Shown in pieces: positions 58,449-64,000 of a stretch of DNA of 64,000 bases. The notes beneath the pieces were generated by a model. It searched no databases. It was not told where the DNA came from and saw only the letters and a program-made list of their open reading frames with translations. Source of the stretch: Pseudomonas sp. R28(2017) (lineage in GTDB: Bacteria; Pseudomonadota; Gammaproteobacteria; Pseudomonadales; Pseudomonadaceae); contig NZ_NEHW01000001.1 of assembly GCF_002112505.1 (NCBI RefSeq), positions 496,001-560,000 of the forward strand, in the 5' to 3' direction. How positions within the stretch are numbered: the stretch's first letter is position 1; each line of letters starts with the position of its first letter. The translations under genes and the position numbers were made by a program.

Positions 58449-60203
58449 TTATGGCAGGGGTTGATCGACCATCTGCACCGAACGCGCCTGACGCATCAGA
58501 TCATCGAATACACGGCGGGCGATGGCCTCCAGTTGCTGCAGGGTGGTTGGGTCGTCAAGGCTGTTGTTGAAGGTCACCGGCATGTTGGCGGTGAACGTGA
58601 ATTGCTGGTTGATAGTGGGCGACGCAGCAGCCTGCGACTGTTGTGCCGAGGTCGCAGGTGGCAGTGCGGGAGCACCAGCACCCTCGGCAGGACGGGCTGC
58701 CTGGACGGGCGGGCTGTCAGTGGCCGGGCTTGCCCCAGCCGTGTCGCTCCCCATGACTGAGGCCAGGGTCTTGCCAAGCCAGCCACCGGCGATATCACCT
58801 GCCTCGCCGCCGTATACGCCACCGCCAAAGCCGCCCAGCACGCCACCGATCGCAGCACCAACCGCCGTCCCTATACCGGGCACCACCATCGTGCCGAGCA
58901 AGGCCCCGAAGCTCGCTCCGGCGCCCCAGCCAGCCGAAGACCCGACCAAGGTGCCACCCAGCCCGCCGACAGCCTTGCCATACCCTTCCAGCTTCTCTGC
59001 GGGCGTGCCACCGCTCTGGTAGGTGTCGACAAGTTGCAAAGAAGTGTCCAGCACCGCGGCCACCGGGGCACCTTTGAAAAGTTTCCCAACCGACGTCAGC
59101 TGTTTGCCTGTGGCGATCAACGATAAGTCAGGTACCCTCCAGGATTCGGATTGGCCATCCGCCACTGCAGATGCCGCACTGTCTTGCGACCGGGGCTCGT
59201 CATCCCCTGCGATCCAGTTGAAGAGCTCGCCACCGGCTCTGTCCCCCACTGCCTCGCCGATCACGCCGCCCGTTTTGGCCCAACGCTCTTGTTTGGCCTC
59301 GTCCTGCTTTTTCTCCTCTTCCTGTTGCGCCGCCTGCTCCTTGGCGGCCTCTCGCTGTGCCTTGGCGTGGGCTTTTCGTTGACCTTTCTTTGTGCGCTTG
59401 CGTTTGCCCGCACTCGTACCTGTAACTGTCCCGATAACGTTGCCGATCGCTTTACCTTTGCCTTTGAAAAGCACGGCCCCCATCGAGCCCAGCACACGGC
59501 CGCCGAGGTCGCCCAATGCAGCGCCGGTACCGCGCGCCATATCTTCGCCGTCCTCGGCAGTGATGACGGCCTTGGCGACCTTGCCCAAGGTCTCGGCACG
59601 GTTCTCTCGCCACGCTTTCAGCCCACGCTCGCGGATCGCTCGCTTCTTTTCCGGTGACTGTTTGCGGTAGGCGAGAATGGAAACAGTCCCCAGGCCAAGG
59701 GCCCCAATACCTGCTGCGCCAATCGCGAGGGCTTTGGCCGAGGCAAGCGAGCTGCTACCGGCATCCGCCCTGGGTACCCTCGAGGGCGCTTGCACCTTGC
59801 CCGATGCAACACTCTGCCCTTGTACGACAGCGTGCCATTGCTGGAAGACATTGACCGTCGTCTGGCCTGCCAGTGGCCTTAGCCGCGCCAACCCTTTGAT
59901 GACCTGATCCAGCATCAGGTAGTGCTGACGCAAACGCTCGACGGCCTCGACCTCATCCCCCAACCGGGCGACCTGATCTTCGTGTTGCTGCTCCTGGTCC
60001 AGTGCCAACTGGCGTTCGACCTGACGTACCTTGCCGAGCTCCAACCCCAGGCGAATCACCTCGCCGATGAGCCGGCCTAGCCGGGTGCCATCGGCCTGCC
60101 TGCGCAGGCGTTCGACGTCCCGGCGCAGCAGTTCGATGGCCTGCCCCAAAGGGTTGGTGACGGTGACGCCGAGCCCGAGGGTGAACACCTGTGTGTTCGC
60201 CAT
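58449..60203 (-). CDS. T: Phage tail tape measure protein
   Basis: 584 residues. An N-terminal coiled coil (about 20-105), a Lys/Glu/Ala-rich stretch (about 270-330) and a Gly-rich hydrophobic C-terminal half (GTLVGSSAGWGAGASFGALL) are typical of tape measures. At roughly 0.15 nm per residue the tail would be about 88 nm. Located after E/GpE and before U, as in P2. Confidence 0.9.
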   Translation of the reverse strand: MANTQVFTLGLGVTVTNPLGQAIELLRRDVERLRRQADGTRLGRLIGEVIRLGLELGKVRQVERQLALDQEQQHEDQVARLGDEVEAVERLRQHYLMLDQVIKGLARLRPLAGQTTVNVFQQWHAVVQGQSVASGKVQAPSRVPRADAGSSSLASAKALAIGAAGIGALGLGTVSILAYRKQSPEKKRAIRERGLKAWRENRAETLGKVAKAVITAEDGEDMARGTGAALGDLGGRVLGSMGAVLFKGKGKAIGNVIGTVTGTSAGKRKRTKKGQRKAHAKAQREAAKEQAAQQEEEKKQDEAKQERWAKTGGVIGEAVGDRAGGELFNWIAGDDEPRSQDSAASAVADGQSESWRVPDLSLIATGKQLTSVGKLFKGAPVAAVLDTSLQLVDTYQSGGTPAEKLEGYGKAVGGLGGTLVGSSAGWGAGASFGALLGTMVVPGIGTAVGAAIGGVLGGFGGGVYGGEAGDIAGGWLGKTLASVMGSDTAGASPATDSPPVQAARPAEGAGAPALPPATSAQQSQAAASPTINQQFTFTANMPVTFNNSLDDPTTLQQLEAIARRVFDDLMRQARSVQMVDQPLP

Positions 60204-60216
60204 AGGTTCCTCCTTG

Positions 60217-60381
60217 TCACGGCGCGAGCCACCAGACCATGTCGCCGTACGACATGGTCATGATTTCGCTCGCGGAAAAGTTCAGCTCCCTGGCCAGCCG
60301 CCTTGCGGCGGCCTTCTGCCGGGCCGGGTCAAAGTTCGTCGTCCTGCACCAGGCGAAAATAACCGCTTTGCAGGCGGGCAT
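60217..60381 (-). CDS. GpE-family tail protein (overlapping E)
   Basis: 54 residues, too short for most ORF lists. It ends NFSASEIMTMSYGDMVWWLAP, matching the P2 GpE family by its MTMSYGDMVWW core. The frame is offset from E and overlaps its last ~50 bases. An ATG at 60381 could start it (AAGGA just upstream, but only two bases away), or it could be reached by frameshifting from E. In P2, E' is made by frameshifting. Confidence 0.7.
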   Translation of the reverse strand: MPACKAVIFAWCRTTNFDPARQKAAARRLARELNFSASEIMTMSYGDMVWWLAP

Positions 60382-60631
60382 AGTCCTTCAGGGCAAGGCC
60401 TTCGAGGTCCCTGATGCCGACTTCGGCCAGCGACGCGAACAGGTTCAGCTCGCGCTGCTCGTCATCCGCCGCGCCACCAGCCTGGGCATTGCGGATATCG
60501 CGCACGGTCGGTGCCCGCAGCGACAGGCTGTCGACCTGCACGCCATTGGCTTCGCTGGGGCGTGACAGGCGCACGGTGACGCGGTCGGCACTGAGGGTCA
60601 GCCATTGCGGCTGCTTTTTCGCTTGAGCCAT
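60329..60631 (-). CDS. E: Phage tail assembly protein E
   Basis: 100 residues of the P2 E-type tail assembly family, with PTVRDIRNAQAGGAADDEQR and LNLFASLAEVG. A tape-measure chaperone with GpE. The ATG at 60631 is preferred to one at 60691. Confidence 0.85.
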   Translation of the reverse strand: MAQAKKQPQWLTLSADRVTVRLSRPSEANGVQVDSLSLRAPTVRDIRNAQAGGAADDEQRELNLFASLAEVGIRDLEGLALKDYARLQSGYFRLVQDDEL

Positions 60632-60641
60632 GGTCGTCTCC

Positions 60642-61151
60642 TTACAGGCCGAGCGCAGCGCGCTGGGCGGCCAACTGGTCGACTCCATCAATCACGCGCT
60701 TCATGCCCAGCGCGTCGATCTCGTAGATCAGGCGGCCGTCGACTTCAAGCTTGTAATAGGTCAGGCCGACGCTGTGCTTGATCTCGGCCTTGTCGCCGGA
60801 CTTCCAGTCGCCCATGTCGATTTCCTTCAGGGTGCCCCGCAGGGTCACCACCACCGGATTGATCTTGCCCTTGAGGCCCTTGAAGGCGCCGCGGAAGGTG
60901 CCGTTGAAACCACTGCCATCGGCCAGGCCGAAGAATTTCAGCGCCTCACGGCGTACGCCCGTGGTGGTGAAGGCCGCTTCCTGCTTCTCCATGCCCAGGT
61001 CCATCTCGACCGGCATGTCCATGCCGCCGGGGCGGTGTTCTTCCATCTTCAGGGTGAGTTTGGGCAGGGTCAGGCTGGGTACATCGCCCTGGAAGCTGAC
61101 GCCGTCGACGAACAGGTTCAGGTTGGCCAGGGTTTCGGGGATCATTGCCAT
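60642..61151 (-). CDS. FII: Phage major tail tube protein (FII)
   Basis: 169 residues (167 from the second ATG), P2 FII family: MIPETLANLNLFVDGVSFQG, MDMPVEMDLGMEKQEA and a C-terminal domain with KLEVDGRLIYEIDALG. About the length of R2 pyocin tube. Between sheath and E. Confidence 0.93.
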   Translation of the reverse strand: MAMIPETLANLNLFVDGVSFQGDVPSLTLPKLTLKMEEHRPGGMDMPVEMDLGMEKQEAAFTTTGVRREALKFFGLADGSGFNGTFRGAFKGLKGKINPVVVTLRGTLKEIDMGDWKSGDKAEIKHSVGLTYYKLEVDGRLIYEIDALGMKRVIDGVDQLAAQRAALGL

Positions 61152-61164
61152 GTAGATGCGCTCC

Positions 61165-62331
61165 TTAAGCGGCGGAATCGAGAACTTCGGTCAGCCACTG
61201 GTTAGTGACTTCAACGCGGAAATTGGGGTTTTCGGCAGGCGGCACGTCGGTGAAGCGGATGTTCCAGTACACCTTGCCCTGCTCCAGCTGGCTGGCCGTG
61301 TTCAGCTCCGGGTCGGCGAAGACTTCGAAGTTGATGATCGCGCCCTGGTTCTTCAGGTCGCGCATGAAGGCCTGCAGGCCTTCGGTGACGTCCTTGACGT
61401 AGGTGGCGGTGATGGCGCGGTCGACCGCCCACTTGTGGCCATAGAGAATCGCGTCCATGACGATGTCCATGGTCCGCACGCGGGTGACGAACGCCCATTT
61501 CGGGTCGCTGGACAGGGTGCGGTTGCCCCACAGGCGGAAGCCGTCATCGCGGATGATGGTGGCGATGTTGGCGTTGTTCAGCAGGTTGGCACGGCAGCTG
61601 TCGTCGCCATCGAGGAACTCCACCGGGCGGCTGGTACCGGTGATGCCGACGAATTCCTTGTTCGACGGCGAGGCCCAGAAGCCGTATTCGCTGTCGGTCC
61701 AGGCAAACAGGCCGGCGACCCAGGCCGAGCCTGGCGCATCGACGGTGGCTTGCGCGCCGTTGTCCCAGTACTGCACGCCCGGGTCGACCAGGAAGGCGCG
61801 CTTGGCGCCGAAGTGCCCGGCATAGTCGATGGCCGCTTCATCGGTGGTGTTGGGGCCGTCGATGATGGCGATGCCGCGCAGCTTGTCGGCCAGGGCTACC
61901 AATGCGGTACCGACCGCCTGGGTGGCGCTGTGGCGTGGCGCGGCCAGCAGGCGTGGCTGGGCGTTGAAGCGGCTCTTGCCGTCGAGCAGCGCCTGCAGGC
62001 CGGTACGTTTGCCGTCGGCCTGCACGCTGCCGATGATCGCTGCGGTCTGCTCTGCGGCATCGTCCAGCTTGGCCACTCCACAGGCGACGATGACTGCCTT
62101 GGCGCGGCTGTAGATGGCCCGGCAGGCCTTGGTGATGGCGGCGTTTTCGCCGAAGGCGGCGACGGCTTCACGCTCGCTGGTGATCAGCACCAGGTCGTTG
62201 GCCTTGGCTGTAGCGCCAGCGCCTTCGGTGAAGGTGTCGACCAGGCCGATGATCGAGGAAGAAGGCAGCGCGATGCTGCGGGCGCCGGTGTCGACGTTGG
62301 TTACGGTGACGCCGTGGAAGAATCCACTCAT
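61165..62331 (-). CDS. FI: Phage tail sheath protein (FI)
   Basis: 388 residues, P2 FI family: HGVTVTNVDTGARSIALPSSS at the N-terminus and VFADPELNTASQLEQGKVYW near the end. Contractile sheath, so an R-type particle. Only 20 bases separate its start from a terminator hairpin. TGGAG precedes the ATG. Confidence 0.94.
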   Translation of the reverse strand: MSGFFHGVTVTNVDTGARSIALPSSSIIGLVDTFTEGAGATAKANDLVLITSEREAVAAFGENAAITKACRAIYSRAKAVIVACGVAKLDDAAEQTAAIIGSVQADGKRTGLQALLDGKSRFNAQPRLLAAPRHSATQAVGTALVALADKLRGIAIIDGPNTTDEAAIDYAGHFGAKRAFLVDPGVQYWDNGAQATVDAPGSAWVAGLFAWTDSEYGFWASPSNKEFVGITGTSRPVEFLDGDDSCRANLLNNANIATIIRDDGFRLWGNRTLSSDPKWAFVTRVRTMDIVMDAILYGHKWAVDRAITATYVKDVTEGLQAFMRDLKNQGAIINFEVFADPELNTASQLEQGKVYWNIRFTDVPPAENPNFRVEVTNQWLTEVLDSAA

Positions 62332-62351
62332 GTAGGTTTACTCCAGATATG

Positions 62352-62374
62352 AAAAGGCCCCGCGGTGCGGGGCC
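62352..62374 (-). terminator. Terminator-like hairpin upstream of the sheath gene
   Basis: On the minus strand GGCCCCGC-ACC-GCGGGGCC followed by TTTT, 20 bases before the sheath start. Confidence 0.75.
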
Positions 62375-62397
62375 ATGTGGTACAGCGGAAAAAGAAA

Positions 62398-62419
62398 ACG
62401 CCCCGTCAGTGCGGGGCGT
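62398..62419 (-). terminator. Intrinsic terminator after the fibre chaperone gene
   Basis: On the minus strand ACGCCCCG-CACTGA-CGGGGCGT followed by TTTCTTTTT, immediately past the chaperone stop. Confidence 0.85.
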
Positions 62420-62420
62420 C

Positions 62421-62849
62421 TCAGGGTTGCTCAGCGAGCCAGGCCGGGGCTACGGGTCGCTGCCCTTCAATGGGGAAGCCGGGGGACTGGGGCCAGTCGC
62501 GCAGTTTCTGGATATACAGCATCAGCTCCACAAATCGCTCCTGGGTCAAGGTGGTAGGCCGGGACAGCTCTTGCTCGTCACGGTGCCGGTCACGCACGGC
62601 GCAGGCCTTTAACAACATGTCATCACGCCAAGCACGCTCGACCGCGCATTGCTGTTCGAAACCCAAGCCAGGCGCATCAGCAACCACCGGACGGCCCTTG
62701 TGATCAGGAACGATGACGCGCCCTTGACTAGGAGCTTCCATCAGCCGGCCATATTCATCGGCACTGACCTCGCAAACATCGGGCGGCATATCAGCCCCGT
62801 GAGTCGCCCGCTCGTAAAAACCACGGGTTGTCGCTGAATAAAAATACAT
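62421..62849 (-). CDS. Tail fibre assembly chaperone
   Basis: 142 residues starting MYFYSATTRGFY, typical of tail fibre assembly proteins, with a C-terminal TQERFVELMLYIQKLRDWPQSPGFPI that fits this family. It folds the fibre C-terminus and is usually paired with it. The start lies nine bases past the fibre stop. Confidence 0.87.
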   Translation of the reverse strand: MYFYSATTRGFYERATHGADMPPDVCEVSADEYGRLMEAPSQGRVIVPDHKGRPVVADAPGLGFEQQCAVERAWRDDMLLKACAVRDRHRDEQELSRPTTLTQERFVELMLYIQKLRDWPQSPGFPIEGQRPVAPAWLAEQP

Positions 62850-62858
62850 GGTTTCTCC

Positions 62859-64000
62859 TTATTTCCCCCAAGCCTTCCAATACACGTTCTGCGAACCACC
62901 TTCTCCGGGCAATGCACACTCGATACGAATAACCGAGTTGGTAATAGGCGCCCCCCCGAGCCGGCCCGCTTTACCGCCAAGGCCGATGGAATACTGGCAA
63001 ACCACGCCATAACATTGCGTGGAGAAAGTAGTCGGCAATGTGATATCCAGGGTTCCGTTAGCAGGCACTTGCGCCGTCCCCCATTGCTCGATGTATCCGG
63101 TAGGTAGTTTTTGATGACCACCCGCCGTCAAGGCACTGGCAAAGCCAGAACTGGAATTAAGCAAGGCGCTGCCGCCGATCAGCATCCAGCCGCTGGAAGT
63201 CGCCATAACCTCCAGCGCATCGCCTATGCCAATAGGCACCGAGGCGGTCAGACCTGGGCCGCTCACCGTGATAACACCGGTACCGTAGTTCACGAACCGA
63301 ACCGAGGCACCGACGGCGAATGCTGCTGTCGCGGGCAGAGTGATTGCGTAGCCCGAACCACTGAGACTCAACAACTTACCGGCATCTGCTGGAACCACCG
63401 TATAGGCCGCATTTATGCCTCGCTGGCCGCTGAAGCTACCCAGCGCCCGCTGAACAAACTCTGTGGTTGCCAGTGCACCGCGGGCATCGAACTGCGGCTG
63501 GGTAGTCCAGTTCGCGCCACGCATCACGTAGGAGTATTTGAGCAGTACTGACCCGCCGATCAGGTACCACAAGTTGGTGCCATTGCGGATGAACTCAGCG
63601 GTGTCACCCTGAGCCAGAGCGATATTGCCCGGCGCACTGATCGCGCCAATCGAGTCACCGCTTGCCGCAGTCACAGTGAGCGTGCCCTGGGAGCAAAGGA
63701 CCGTCACGGTTACGCCCGGCGTGATGTCTCCGCCTGTGGGAAGTGTTGCGACCAGCGGATTAGTCGGATGTCCGAAAGCGACCAACTTGCCGCAATCTGC
63801 CGGGGTCAGGGTCGTCGATACGGGGTAGTTCACGTAACCGCCGTACTCCACCCCCATCCGCTTGAGAAACTCGGCGTTGACCACCTTCTGCGTCGCGTCG
63901 AACTGCGGCGGCGTAGGCGCCGTCGGCGTGCCTGTGAAGGCCGGCGACAGAAGACGGGCGAAACCGTCGGTAATGTCACTGAAGGTCAGCGCCGTGGTGC
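62859..64000 (-). CDS. H: Tail fibre protein, C-terminal part
   Basis: At least 380 residues; the frame is open to the right edge, so the start is outside. It has repeating modules of about 140 residues: TPADCGKLVAF...LIGGSVLL and VPADAGKLLSL...LIGGSALL, each preceded by a linker such as PQFDATQKVVNAEF or PQFDARGALATTEF. It ends in a domain with TGYIEQWGTAQVPANG, TFSTQCYGVVCQY and YWKAWGK, a gp53-like/fibre C-terminal type. This end binds the target surface and decides the killing range. Confidence 0.88.
   Translation of the reverse strand, partial: TTALTFSDITDGFARLLSPAFTGTPTAPTPPQFDATQKVVNAEFLKRMGVEYGGYVNYPVSTTLTPADCGKLVAFGHPTNPLVATLPTGGDITPGVTVTVLCSQGTLTVTAASGDSIGAISAPGNIALAQGDTAEFIRNGTNLWYLIGGSVLLKYSYVMRGANWTTQPQFDARGALATTEFVQRALGSFSGQRGINAAYTVVPADAGKLLSLSGSGYAITLPATAAFAVGASVRFVNYGTGVITVSGPGLTASVPIGIGDALEVMATSSGWMLIGGSALLNSSSGFASALTAGGHQKLPTGYIEQWGTAQVPANGTLDITLPTTFSTQCYGVVCQYSIGLGGKAGRLGGAPITNSVIRIECALPGEGGSQNVYWKAWGK

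Noticed and set aside
61156..62352. 398-codon frame opposite the sheath gene
   Set aside because: Antisense shadow of a clear P2 FI-type gene.

Overview
The window is high-GC DNA from a Pseudomonas, most likely of the P. putida group. Support comes from inverted pairs of the REP sequence typical of P. putida, an fpr/finR divergent pair, a McpU-like polyamine chemoreceptor beside a PuuP-type permease, and a phage-tail cluster beside recA/pncC (cinA), a known pseudomonad insertion site. All names are by reading sequence and recalling families; no search was run.

Layout. 1-10.4 kb: a partial PerM-type exporter, a TusA-like sulfur carrier, a BepA-type M48 protease, nadA, a DUF945 protein, a putrescine importer with its probable chemoreceptor, and a cation diffusion facilitator. 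10.4-20 kb, all minus strand: tRNA-Lys, queC, queE, the whole ybgC-tolQRAB-pal-cpoB envelope operon, and ruvCAB. 20-31.5 kb: yebC, aspS, an FmdB zinc ribbon, a ribbon-helix-helix protein, a Dps-like ferritin, a membrane-anchored cold-shock protein, HIT and SlyX, an OprD-family porin with ArgR-like sites upstream, proS, a lipoprotein, and dinB under a perfect LexA box. 31.7-32.2 kb: three tandem initiator tRNA-fMet units, each with its own promoter and terminator. 32.4-39.9 kb: mprF with its acvB/virJ-like hydrolase, kup and rimO.

39.9-44.3 kb looks accessory: a beta-rich outer-membrane-type protein, a DUF6502-DUF5666 operon whose DUF5666 product carries Gly repeats and a long Val-Glu-Lys tail, and a secreted Gly/His/Asp repeat protein. 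44.4-55.3 kb returns to housekeeping genes: an acetyltransferase, a pseudouridine-synthase-like protein lacking the catalytic Asp, yehS, trmO, fpr/finR, dgkA, erdR, tapT, a secreted QSregVF_b-type protein, a LOG protein, recX, recA (with SOS box) and pncC.

55.3-64 kb is the distal half of an R-type (contractile, P2-like) tailocin or prophage tail cluster on the minus strand: tail fibre (cut by the window edge), fibre chaperone, sheath, tube, E and overlapping GpE, tape measure, U, X, D, GH19 endolysin, and Rz with an Rz1 nested inside it. No capsid, terminase or integrase gene is visible. Regulator, holin and baseplate genes would lie beyond the right edge.
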